A stretch of DNA of 64,000 nucleotides from Morinoia aosen (lineage: Eukaryota > Arthropoda > Malacostraca > Amphipoda > Talitridae): contig CM059563.1 in NCBI GenBank assembly GCA_030386875.1, positions 31,844,139 through 31,908,138 on the forward strand, written 5' to 3'. Shown here one piece after another: positions 36,854 through 47,415 of this stretch. Within the stretch, counting starts at the first letter, position 1, and each line of letters begins with the position of its first letter. Made by a program: the position numbers and the translations under genes. The notes beneath the pieces were generated by a model, which worked only from the letters and a program-made list of their open reading frames with translations, made no database searches and was not told where the DNA came from.

Positions 36854-39182
36854 GAGTTTGTGATAGAAGAAAGGCCTAGATTGTTCAGAGATTCATTGAC
36901 TACTGCATCAGCTTCAAAAGTTTGCCCCAGTTCAGTGATACTTTGTATTTTTTCTGACATGTTGTTAGCCATAAAATGTTTTATTATGATAGGTAGAATT
37001 TTTACTATAAGTTGAGCTAATTCAGCTAAGAATGATGTTGAGGGTAAATTACAAGCTGGCTGATAATGGCTATTTAAATTATTAGATGGGTTATTATGAT
37101 TAGAGGAATTTTAAGGACAAGAGGTGTTGCTCGGATGAGGTGAATGAGTATGTGTGCATTGGGTATTTACTTTGGGAGTTGGTGATTGGTTACTGGGAAT
37201 AGCCTGTGAAGAGTGCTGTTGTTGAGCTGGGGTTATTCGAGACAAGTAGGAGCGCACATTTGATGATTGTGATGGCAGGGTATCGGGATTTTCAACTTCT
37301 TCTGTCATGAGTTGAGTGAGAGATGGAAAGACACTTGTGGAGAAGATATTAGGGGTGATTTCATTTTGAGAGTTTTCTCCTGGAAGAATTTGAGAATTTG
37401 TTTGCAATCTAAGAGGTTGTGGATTTAGATTTTTAGTAGTTTTTACAGTTTGCTTTGGATTAGGATTTACACTTATTTCAACTCTGGCTCTTTCTCTGGC
37501 CTCTGCAAAGGTAAGGCCCTCTTCAGCAGTCAGGCAACAGGCATGTTTTTCTGCCATGTATGCAATGCAGTCGCGTGAAATTGCAGAGTGAGGACCCCTG
37601 CAGTTTACACACAAAGGTAGAGATCCAGATGATGGGCATGTGTCAGAAAGATGTCCACTTTGAGAGCAGTGGCGGCAGACAGGGGACTTGCGGCTACATC
37701 TGCCACGGGTGTGACCGTACCGGCAGCATTGACCACAGCGTAAAGGACTAGGATAGTATTGGTCTCCATTGTAGTAAACATATCCTACACGGATTTTAGG
37801 TGGAAGGCTAGGAAGAAGAAAGGTAAGCACAAACAGTGGAATGTATGCCTTGAGAGGATCAGAGAGGAGTTTTCGAATTCCAACTACCTTGTTTGGTTTA
37901 AGGGCCTCTAGAAGATATTCTAGGGACTCACCTCTCAGTTCTGGAGCAAAAATTGTGCCATATGTAAACTATGTACTCCAGGCTATGGAAACAGTTATTG
38001 GAACTGTAATGTTGTCTAGCATTAGATTTTTGGCATTAAGCAGTTTTAGAACTTGATTGAAATTTTGGTAAATGTGTAGCGTTGGTCAGTAATCGATTTT
38101 TGAGTTTTCAGTGCTTAAACGTAGTTAATTAGATCAAAATAAACAAGTTTTCTTCTATGCACTTTCCGTCGTAAATGAGTATTTAACGAGTTATGGCGGT
38201 AAGTTTAGTTTTGTCTTTGATGACGAATGCGCTCGAATAAACAGCTACTCATCGGTTTTCAAATTTTTGTTGCTTGAATCATGGTAATAACATCGAAATA
38301 AACAACTTTTCTTCTATACACTTTTTTCGTCAAATGAGTATTTAACAAGATATAGCGGTAGGTTTGGTTTCGTCTTTGATGACGATCGAACTTTAAGCGA
38401 GACGGCATTGCAGTGTTGCCGTCCGACGTGCTGTTTGAATTAGTTCCCGCTTCAAACACTGGAGTTGCGGTCAGTAATTTACCGCTATAACTTGTAAAAT
38501 ATTCATTTACGACGGAAAGTGCATAGAAGAAAACTTGTTTATTTTGATCTAATTAACTACGATTAGAGACCAAAAAGTGGAAAATTGATTACTGACCAAC
38601 GCTACACATTTACCAAAAATTATTGGTAGTGATCAGCAGTGATCCAGAGTGTTGATGTTCTATAGTTTCCACAGCATCACACAGCAGGTCCATAGCGTGG
38701 CCAATGCGGAAAGGATTCTTTTTCGATAGTTGAGTTTTAGGGTCTGTGCTTGTCATGACTACCTGTCTTGTAGATGCAGGAATGTTTTTGAAATTCTCCT
38801 CGGAGTTCAGGTCGATTCTTGCACTGTTCCTGAGGGGCTGAGGCAGAGTTATTGGAATGCTGTCCTCTTTTGGGTTATCATCTATGTTAAGAAGTGCATT
38901 GGATTTAGTTGGATAGGAAAGAGTTGGAGGAATGCTGTCGGCATTCAGACTGGCACATGAATCTGAGATTATTCCACTTAATTCTGTTTCACTATCTGAA
39001 ATTGGTGGGCTATGGGTCTTCAGAGGTTTTTTAGGGCGCACCTCACTTGTTTGAGGAGAATTGCTCTTGCGTTTAATGCCAGGGGTCTTCCAAGATGGTT
39101 TCTTATTCTTCTCACACTTATCTGGTGGTTTTTTAGGAGGCAAAGTTGCCACACAACCACGAGTAACTTGGGGCATATTCAC
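36843..39182 (-). pseudogene. LINE-1 ORF1 (gag-like, CCHC), interrupted
   Basis: An RNA-binding ORF1. The N-terminal part (39182-38617) is Pro/Ser/Lys-rich and ends SGSLLITTNNF, where the TIR element at 38065-38616 is inserted. Coding resumes at NQVLKLLNAKNLMLDN, passes a stop near 37980, and contains three zinc knuckles at about 37740-37560: CGQCCRYGHTRGRC, CRHCSQSGHLSDTC and CVNCRGPHSAISRDC. A further in-frame TAA lies at 37111. The frame ends at a TAA overlapping the ORF2 start (ATGTTAA at 36853-36847). The gene is dead but its layout is readable. Confidence 0.75.
38065..38616. mobile_element. TIR element, family C, copy inserted in LINE-1 ORF1
   Basis: 552 bp with long inverted termini, TTGGTAAATGTGTAGCGTTG at the left and its exact inverse at the right; arms extend about 150 bp inwards (GAAGAAAACTTGTTTATTTT on both sides). 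Flanked by AAATT at 38060-38064 and 38617-38621, a likely 5-bp target duplication. The surrounding ORF1 reads continuously across the empty site, so boundaries are firm. Non-coding. Confidence 0.8.
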
Positions 39183-39210
39183 AAACTTTTCACTTTGACC
39201 GATGACAAGG

Positions 39211-39858
39211 GAACTTGAACTTGAGGGCCGACAGTGTCGGGGCCTTTGTAACGGCCTACAATTCCCTCCACAATTTTCACTCAGAGTTCAGCGCCTGGTA
39301 CCAGACTTGTCCACTAAACTACTCAGGATCTACTAATCCTTGTCACAAGCTGCCATTGGACGGCATCACTGGGATAACCAGTGTGTCAAACACCATCCCC
39401 AGGCATATTGGGTCATTACTGACCACTCTACCTGACTGGCTCATTCCAGTCACTGCCTCTTACTCCAGGCACACACAAGAAACATTTTCATAGCTTCAAT
39501 GAAACTCAAATTACACTCCTGATCCAGTCCAGCAAGACAGCTCATACCGCAATCATCTTCAGCACATCTGGCATACCACTCAGTCTCTCCATACTGCTCA
39601 AGCACCACATTCATGAAACTTTCTCTCTCCTGCTCATACTTACTACATTCCAGCACAAAATGCTCAATTGTTTCCTCCACTCCACTAATACACTGCCAAC
39701 ATAATCTATTATTATTCTCATTCTCTTTTCAATATCCAGGAATGCTAAATATACCTTCTTGTTATCCTTCTTCATTCGCTCAATTATTTCACTCACTACA
39801 AACAGATTATCCTCCCCACGTCTATCTTGCCTAAAACCATTCTGTTCTTCTCCCAGGA
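39211..39858 (-). mobile_element. LINE-4 family, 5'-truncated and internally deleted copy A
   Basis: On the minus strand it begins at a point matching LINE-4 near 57197 (GGGAGAAGAACAGAATGG), runs through VSEIIERMKKDNKKVYLAFL and DIEK, then jumps about 1.2 kb to the C-terminal zinc-knuckle region (EETIEHFVLECSKYEQERES) and the 3' UTR. It ends in CAAGTTCAAGTTC, the short form of the TTCAAG tail. The deletion removes the reverse-transcriptase catalytic core. Confidence 0.85.
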
Positions 39859-40602
39859 GGGACGATGGCCGCTGAGTGATTTTTTTTTTTTTTTGTATCG
39901 TTGTTTATAGGAGCTTTGAAATCTTGCTCATGTAGCCCCTTGTCTGCACCTTTCTCGTTGGGTCACTCTTGTTGTACCTGTAAGGACATATAGTACAATT
40001 TTACATTTATAAGTTTTGTGATTTAGTGTAGTATACTTCAATATTTCACATTGCTAAGTAATTCTCCATATCCTCATTATCCCAGTATGTGCTCAGTATT
40101 TCAGTATATCCTAATTAATCTCAAGTTCTATTCACACTGACAGATAAGAGTAATAAGGTTTAGAGCAACATCTACTAGTTTTTATGGAAATAATGCCCGG
40201 GTTAGTAAATCTAGGCATGCCCGACTCTGTGCCGCTTATGAGCCCCTAAATTAATTGTCAAGCCTCCAGCCTGCGCCGCTCAACCTGGAGGCTCTGGACT
40301 ATCTGCACTGTGGCAGGAGGTGAAAATCAATATTAGAGAGCAAGCTCTTAAGGGCAGGGCTCTTAAGGAGAAAGTTTCAAAAGGGTCTATTTATGAAGTA
40401 TTAATGCAGGAGCAGTCTGCACTGTTAACTACTATACAGAAGAAATACCATCACCGAGAGTGCTACTGCATTATAAATTTGAACATAATGTGTTCCAGGG
40501 AGAGTTTGATAGTCTGAAGGTTAATGGTTAGTGCCCACAGTATTAGGTTGTTACTGCTAAATTCATTAAGTTAGCAGGTACCAAATTTAACTTAACTTAA
40601 CT

Positions 40603-40620
40603 AAAAAAAAAAAAAAAAAA
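40603..40620 (+). repeat. A18 run in the LINE-2 3' UTR, opposite sense
   Basis: Preceded by AACTTAACTTAACT. An A-tail on the plus strand inside a minus-strand element may mark a short nested retroposon (to about 40240 on its left, where GCCTCCAG/CTGGAGGC forms a hairpin). Confidence 0.4.
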
Positions 40621-40697
40621 CATGAAATATGTCTATAGGATATGGTTCCATGTATTCTACATAAACAATAACTATGCCCTAAATTACATATGGTGTA

Positions 40698-43600
40698 CTA
40701 TAGACGGTAAAGTGAACTAGTAGCTATCAAATATTCTCCAACTGCATTAGAGATTTGTTTCTGAGTTCCCAATATGTATGGGCCACCTCCAAGAATATTC
40801 TTCAAATTGAAGGGAACGCTTAAAGAATCTAACACAGCTAGAAGATTGGACCGAGCCGTATTGTGCAATGGGCAATTGATTAAAAAGTGTTCAATGGTCT
40901 CAGCAGAGCCACATGCACAGTTGGGTGTGTTTGACAGCTGAAAGCGAGCCAGGTGTTGCTGTACACCTGCATGACCTACTCTCAGCTTGGCAAGAGCAGT
41001 TTCTAAAGGCCTTGTTTTATGGCAAGCCCAAGGCCAATGTCCCACTTCTGACTTGATTTTTGTCAAAAACCTACCCTTCCCTGTACCTTGTACTGATCCC
41101 AGCCATTCTGCGTTCCACCTAGCTTTGCATGCAGCTTTAACTCTTTTTACCGTTTCCTCTCTAGAAGGACGGGTTAGAGTCCTATAACGGAGAGAGTGCG
41201 CATTTTTAGCTGCTGTGTCAGCTTCCTCATTCCCCTGTAGGCCCTTATGAGCAGGAACAAATTGCAGCTTAATATCTCTGGAGGATAAAATAGCAGTTAG
41301 CTTCTCCTGTATAGCAAATACAATGTCCAAGTAATGCTTAGGGTGCCTATCTATAATAAGGTATAAGGCACTCAAGGAGTCACTACATATTAATAGTTTT
41401 TCAGAATTGGTCAAATTCGTTTCAGCCCAGACAAGAGCTTCGTAAATAGCGTACAACTCGCACTCAATTACTTCTATTTCAGGGCGTAATTTCCAACTCA
41501 GACTGAATTTTCTATTAGGGATAACAAAAGCAGCAGAGGAGGAAGGAACAGGATCTTTTATATGAGACCCATCTGTAAAGGATATTATATAACCAGAGAA
41601 TTTTGTATCTAAGAGATGATTATATTCTTGCATAACAGTTTCAGGAGATAAATAATTAACAGTAAGGGATGAAAAGGTTGTGAAAATATAGTTACTCACT
41701 TCAAACCAAGGAGGAATAGGTGACAGAGCAGGAGGTAAAGTAGGATAGGGCTTTGTGAGGTTAAGGTTATTGAAGACACAACTTGCATGAGCTACAAATG
41801 GGGGTTTGTGATTTCTGAGAGGAGGGTTAGCATTAGGGGGAAATAGTTCTATGACTGCAGAACAGGATGGGAGTTGAGCTAGTCTTGCTAAATATCTGCA
41901 AAGCAATTCATCAAAATGAATTGACAGAGGAGGAATATTTGCCTCTACTTCTAGGGATGCAATAGGTGTGGTTTTTCTGCACCCAGTAGCAATTCTAATA
42001 CAATTGTTCTGTATAACATTTTTAATTTTTTCAGAAGAGTTGGAGCAGCATTAGAGAACAAAGGGGCAGCATAATCAAGGCGACTGCGAATTAACACTTT
42101 ATATATGTGTAGCAGTGAATCTCTGTCAACTCCCCAGCTACTATGGGATACTGAGCTCATCAAATTCATAAAGGATATTGTTTTAGTCTTGAGTGACAAA
42201 ATTTGAGATTCCCAACCAAGTCTAGGTGAGTCTAATATAACACCTAAGTAACTATATTGCTGTACATATTCAATCTGCTGGCCATTTATAGTCAGAGAAG
42301 GCGGAAGATTCCTAGAGTTGGTAAAGAACATGGCTTTGGTTTTTTGGGAGTTAAGTTTCAGACCCCATGTTCCACACCATTCATAAAATGCTGTTAATTG
42401 AGCTTGTAGTCGGGCAGAAGCTATTTGAGAATTTTTATGAGAGGCAAAGAATGCAATATCATCTGCATACTCACAAGATACCACATCTGGGGAAGAAGGC
42501 AAGTCCCTCAAATACACATTAAAAAGTAATGGTGAGAGAATTGCTCCTTGAGGGACACCTGAGTTAATAGGCCTTAATGTTGAGTACTCTCCCTCAAAAT
42601 AAACCCTGAATGTGCGTTGGGACAGGTACGCTTGGATCCACCTCAGCATGCGGCCACTCACCCCGCATTGACTCAGCTTATACAGCAGACCACTGTGATT
42701 GACCGAGTCAAAAGCTGAGGATAAATCACAAAAAATTACCAGCAGTGTTGATTGACTGCTCAAGGCTTCTCGAATTCCCGCTTCGAGTCTGGTAACCTGG
42801 TCTAGGGCAGACATTCGCTGTCTAAATCCACCTTGAGAGGTGCGAAAGACAGCTTTTAGTTCAAGAAAAAATGAAAGTCTTCTATTAAGGATGCTCTCTA
42901 ACAATTTCCCCACACAAGAGAGAAGTGAAATTGGACGATAGGAGGTAATTGATGTTAAGGGTTTACAAGGCTTTGGTACTGGTATTATGATAGCATTCCT
43001 CCAAACATCGGGAAGTTCACCTTGGTCAAAACTCAGGTTGAAAATTTGCAAAAGCCACTTTTTATAGTCAGTGGGGAGGTGAGTAAGATGAGAGTTGTGA
43101 ATTTCATCAGACCCTGCAGAGGTTTTCTTCAGATTGGCAATTGAATTATCAAGTTCAGTTAGGGTAATGGGATTATTCAATTGAGATTCAGTATCATCAG
43201 TTAGTGCCATGGTGAGAGGCAAGATTGTAGATACAGGCAAGGCTGCTGCAGAAGTGGTCAATAATTTTTCATAATGCAAGGCTAGAGCATTTGACTTAGC
43301 AGCTGAATCGGTAATAATTGAATTAACTTCCACAAAAGGCTGATTTTGTCTTTGAAAAGGATTGTGAATGCGCTTAAGGCGCTTCCACATCAGGGACAAT
43401 GGGGTGGTGGATGTGATGTTGCTACAAAAGTTCTTCCAAGAGGACTGCATGGCTTTCTCACCTCAGACTTCACCCTAGCTTCACTTCGTCTGAACTCAAT
43501 GAGGTTTGCCGGAGATGGTTGTGAGATTAACCTACAGTGGGCAACCTTTTTAGCTTCTACCGCAAGTGCACAATCCTCATTCCACCAAGGTTTATTGAAG

Positions 43601-44480
43601 CGTGGGGTTATTATCTCTTTTGTTTTAGAAAAAACACCTGCACTTGCAGTGATCAAATTGTGATTAAAATCAGCTACACTAGCTTCCAAGTTTCCACGCT
43701 GTTGAGTTGCAGAATTATTCAATGCAGCTACATAAGAGCTCCAATATTCTTCCTTAAACTTCCACTTAGAACGGGTCTTAAAACAAGCCATAGTAAGCTC
43801 TACACCTATGTCTGTAATAACAGGATAATGATTACTACCTATATCCTGTCCAGTATAGACTGAAGCGACAGGCAGCAATCTGGAGGAAACAAGTGAGAGG
43901 TCAAGGGTTGAAAAGGAGTTATGATATACATTATAGTAAGTAGGGAGCAGTGGAGGGGTAATCAATGAAAGGCAAGGGTTGGCTAACATGGTATTTACTA
44001 AGTTACTTCCTGTGGTATTAGGGGCTTTGTGAGGTTCCCAGAGTGGATGATGTGCGTTCAGATCTCCTACAATTAAGAAAAGAGGATGCAGCTGCTTAAG
44101 ATAGTGTTCCAGTTCCTGGGAGGAGACTGGTTGATTGGGATTGTAAAGTGAGAGAACGGAGAGAAGTTTCCCACCCCTCAAGCACAAGGTAACAGCAAGA
44201 GCCTCCAACACTCCACCAGGAAAAGGAACAAGAGGTGAGCTCTTAAAAGACACATCACTTCTCACTAAAATTGCAAGGCCCCCTCCTGCATGTGCAGCTT
44301 GTCTGTGTTTATAAATAGCTGAGTAATTGATAAATTTAGGCTCAAATTTATCAGATAACCATGTTTCGCAAATGCAAGCAAGATGTGGCTTTAGTGAATA
44401 TAACTGAATTTTGAAATTGCTCAGCTTATTGCTTAAGCTGCGACAATTCCACTGCAGACAACATATCTTGGTGGAAGCTA
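40698..44480 (-). pseudogene. LINE-2 ORF2 (EN-RT-RNase H), two frameshifts
   Basis: Frame opens in the -1 frame at the ORF1 stop and has no ATG before the endonuclease: IASTKICCLQWNCRSLSNKL, CETWLS, VGDLNAHHPLW, TLDLSLVSS, GSNHYPV (Asn where GSDHxP is usual). A one-base shift near 43455 leads into the reverse transcriptase (GVPQGAILSP; YADDIAFFA near 42465). A second shift near 42025 leads into RNase H (FTDGSHI, ECELYAIYEAL, SDSLSALYL, GNEEADTAAK) and the end motif CACGSAETIEHFLINC. Otherwise intact, which indicates a fairly young copy. Confidence 0.88.
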
Positions 44481-46238
44481 TTTTGTTTGTTTATGAGTCT
44501 TATGTTGAGGCTGAAGAGGATTATTCTTATTCATAGTGAATTTAGGTTTGCCGCCTATTACAGGAGAGGGAGGGACTAATTTAATTTGTTTTTTGATCTT
44601 ATCTGGCAAATATTTGCCCCCAATTACAGGAAAAGGATCCACCTGTACACCCAGCTCTCTGTCCCTTTCCAAGAGAGAAGAGGCACAAGTACCCCCTGAG
44701 GTTAGTTGCCAAAGAGGTGGATCAGAGCTGGTTGAGCTCAGAGGGCCAGGGTTAAATTCAGAAGCTCCTGCTGGAGAGGGACTGTTAGGCATAGGTTTAT
44801 CAAGGTTCAGCGTTTCAGTAGTCAATTTTGATATAATATCAGTAGAAATATTTTTATCAGAGTTCAAGGACATGATTTTGGTCATAAGTTCAACAAATAG
44901 TGAAATGGAAACATTCTGCAGAGTTGGAGCTGTAGTATAGTTAGTGGTCTGAGTTCCAACTGAAACCTTTCCAACATTGTGAGGTATTTGAGCACATGGA
45001 ATGCTAGAGTACGTTGATGTCATAGAAGTTGGTTTTACTGATTTAGATGCTAGGTTAGACAATGGTTGAGAGGCAAATTTGACAGGATCAGCTGATAAAG
45101 ACTTCTTTACATGTATTACAGCATCTCTGTAAGAAAGTCTCTGCTCAACACGAGTCTTCTCTACTAATCTAGCTTTTTTGATAGAAGGACATCCCCCATA
45201 GTTTGCAGTATGATTTCCCAAGCAGTTGCAGCACACTGGGGACTCAGGCTTAGAACAGTCTTTGGTATTATGCGGGCCACTGCACACTACACAACGAGGG
45301 GCACTTTTGCAATATGCTGCACTATGACCAAACCTCTGGCATCTGAAGCATTGCCAAGGCTGATCAATGAAAGGTTTAACCACAAAACGCTGATAGCCAG
45401 CATAGATATAATCAGGAAGCTGATGAGAGGCAAAAACTATTTTAAACATAGAAGTCTGAATTTTGCTTTTTCCCTTCACTATCCTATCAGCTGAAAGAAC
45501 TTGATATCCATCTGAGAGAAGGCAATCTAAGAGTTCCTGCCCTGTAGTATCCTCTCCAAAAGGACCTATAACTCCAATTGATTGGGTCTGATTTACTGGC
45601 AGTCTGCATTTGACTTGCCAGTCTCCTATTACAGTGACTTTTAATAACTGCGCAAAATCATTCAAAGCTTCCTTCATGGTTATGATCAGTAGGCCCCGTT
45701 GCAAATTTTTTGTAGTTTTCTCAATGCCTACTCTACCAAATGGAGAGAGTGCAAGTGCTTTTGCTAGTCCAATATCATTAGAAAAAAACTTGGTTACAGA
45801 TCTGTCATCAGCAATTGGCTCTACAATGATGACTGTTTTAGAAGTTTGAGGTTGACTTAAACGATCAAGTTGAGTTGCAGGAGATGAGATTATGGTCTTT
45901 TTATTTTGGTTTGTAAAACCAGTAAAGCTATGTTGCTTATCAGGTGTCACATTCAGCAAAGGCAAAGAACTATCTATCAAGTTTCCCAATGAAGGACAAG
46001 AAGAAAGGGATAGATCTCCATCACCTAAGAGTTCACTGGTGCTAGGAGGGCAGAATTCAGTTGGTAAGATAGGATTCTTTTGTTGGCTTATACTAGCATC
46101 AACAAAAGATTCGGTATTTTCTGTAAGCCTATCCCTTTTTTTAGGGGTAGGAGCTGGTTGGTTATCAGAACATCGATCGTCTGAGTCCCCATCTGAACAG
46201 GCATAAAAAACACCTTTCTTTTTACGCTTGTTCCCCAT
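44478..46238 (-). CDS. LINE-2 ORF1, gag-like RNA-binding protein with three CCHC knuckles
   Basis: 586 codons from ATG 46238, uninterrupted. The N-terminal 120 residues are low-complexity and charged. A folded domain follows (about 140-280: RSVTKFFSNDIGLAKALALS ... GDWQVKCRLP ... IGVIGPFG), then PWQCFRCQRFGHSAAYC, CVVCSGPHNTKDC and CCNCLGNHTANYGGC at about 297-352, a TE-typical array of knuckles, and VEQRLSYRDAV. It would coat the element RNA. Close relative of the LINE-3 ORF1 in the same order of blocks. The stop TAG overlaps the -1 frame of ORF2. Confidence 0.9.
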   Translation of the reverse strand: MGNKRKKKGVFYACSDGDSDDRCSDNQPAPTPKKRDRLTENTESFVDASISQQKNPILPTEFCPPSTSELLGDGDLSLSSCPSLGNLIDSSLPLLNVTPDKQHSFTGFTNQNKKTIISSPATQLDRLSQPQTSKTVIIVEPIADDRSVTKFFSNDIGLAKALALSPFGRVGIEKTTKNLQRGLLIITMKEALNDFAQLLKVTVIGDWQVKCRLPVNQTQSIGVIGPFGEDTTGQELLDCLLSDGYQVLSADRIVKGKSKIQTSMFKIVFASHQLPDYIYAGYQRFVVKPFIDQPWQCFRCQRFGHSAAYCKSAPRCVVCSGPHNTKDCSKPESPVCCNCLGNHTANYGGCPSIKKARLVEKTRVEQRLSYRDAVIHVKKSLSADPVKFASQPLSNLASKSVKPTSMTSTYSSIPCAQIPHNVGKVSVGTQTTNYTTAPTLQNVSISLFVELMTKIMSLNSDKNISTDIISKLTTETLNLDKPMPNSPSPAGASEFNPGPLSSTSSDPPLWQLTSGGTCASSLLERDRELGVQVDPFPVIGGKYLPDKIKKQIKLVPPSPVIGGKPKFTMNKNNPLQPQHKTHKQTK

Positions 46239-46493
46239 TGAGATAAAGAAAGAGGAGGAAAATTAAATAAGTATCTAACTTTAAGTGGTATAAATACAAA
46301 CAAACAAAAATTACCTGGTATTTGTCGTCAAAGTAACGAAGTTTGCAAATTCGTCCTCCTCAATTCGAATCTGGAGAGCCTCCACCTTCAACACAGTTTA
46401 ACCGAACTTGAAATTGAGGGCCGACAACAACAATCTCTGATAAGCACGGAACGATGGAATTCGCTGAGTGATTGGAAACCAAAGTAAATTATC

Positions 46494-46716
46494 CTTGAAC
46501 TTGAGGGCCGACAGTGTCGGGGCCTTTGTAACGGCCTACAATTCCCTCCACAATTTTCACACAGAGTTCAGCGCCTGGTACCAGACTTGTCCACTAAACT
46601 ACTTAGGATCTACAATCCTTGTCACAAGCCTCCATTGGAAGGCATCACCGGGACAACCAGTGTGTCAAAACACCATCCCCCGGCACATTGGGTCATTACA
46701 GCCCATTCTGCCAGAC
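46494..46716 (-). mobile_element. LINE-4 family, short 5'-truncated copy B
   Basis: Only the 3' UTR of LINE-4, ending in TTGAGGGCCG/CAAGTTCAAGG. The 5' junction carries an exact 13-bp tandem duplication, CCATTCTGCCAGA at 46704-46716 and 46717-46729. No coding sequence. Confidence 0.85.
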
Positions 46717-47415
46717 CATTCTGCCAGATCCATAGTCAAAATTCGTTTGCGAGCCGGTTCCGCACTCCCGTACACAGCACTCATCTTCTTCTTCTTTCTT
46801 CTTTCTTCTGTTTTATGAGGATCCCGGTTCCTGTTGGTCCATGCACCTCAGGTCCTTACGTGAAGTGGTCAGTTCACTTCTGCTGGCAGAAAGAGAATTC
46901 ATTTCAGATTTTTACAGGCTGTACGGTTATCATTTTGTAACATGGATATCACTTTAAGACAGAATAGCTCTGATGGGTTAGCACAACATACAAGGTTAGT
47001 GGAGTCAACCTATTGCTTAAGTGGGAACAGCACAGAGCCATAATGGGGATGGATGGTCCAGCCTGGGTGGCACAACCTGGAGCATCTTGTCAGTCATAAA
47101 CATGTGGGTCATTAGCTTACTTTCATGATCCATAATCACTCCCTACTCTACGGAACAACTTTACATTACTACTAATACTACTTCTACTGCTACAATTGGA
47201 GTGCATGGATGGAGCAATTCAAGATACTCTTTGCTGTAATGTTAAATTGGTGTTAAGGAAAAACACGATGTTCAGAAAATTTCCTCTTACAATGTTGGTT
47301 GCATTTACATTTTGTCCTTTTTTCAAGCAACCAGGAGAAAATCAAACGAACATGGCGCAGGTGCTTCCTTGGAGAAGTTGATGTTACTTTATTTGTTTAA
47401 GTTAGTGGTTAGCAG

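Larger units (their letters stand above)
33000..39205 (-). mobile_element. LINE-1 of this window: I-like non-LTR retrotransposon, decayed
   Basis: Minus-strand element with CCHC ORF1, then AP endonuclease, reverse transcriptase, RNase H and a terminal Cys/His motif in ORF2: the I-like layout. It is broken by stops and frameshifts and by a 552-bp TIR element in ORF1. Its 5' end is cut at about 39205 by a LINE-4 fragment. The 3' boundary is approximate: untranslated sequence with an AATAAA at about 33032 (minus) follows ORF2. Confidence 0.8.
39881..46461 (-). mobile_element. LINE-2 of this window: I-like non-LTR retrotransposon, near complete
   Basis: Target duplication CGCTGAGTGAT at 39870-39880 and 46462-46472 brackets the element exactly. 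The 3' end on the minus strand is a 14-A tail (39894-39881). ORF1 is open (46238-44478); ORF2 (about 44480-40698) has two single-base frameshifts. The 3' UTR (40697-39895) contains an A18 run in the opposite sense at 40603-40620, perhaps a nested insertion. It lies between two LINE-4 fragments, so it is younger than both. Confidence 0.9.
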
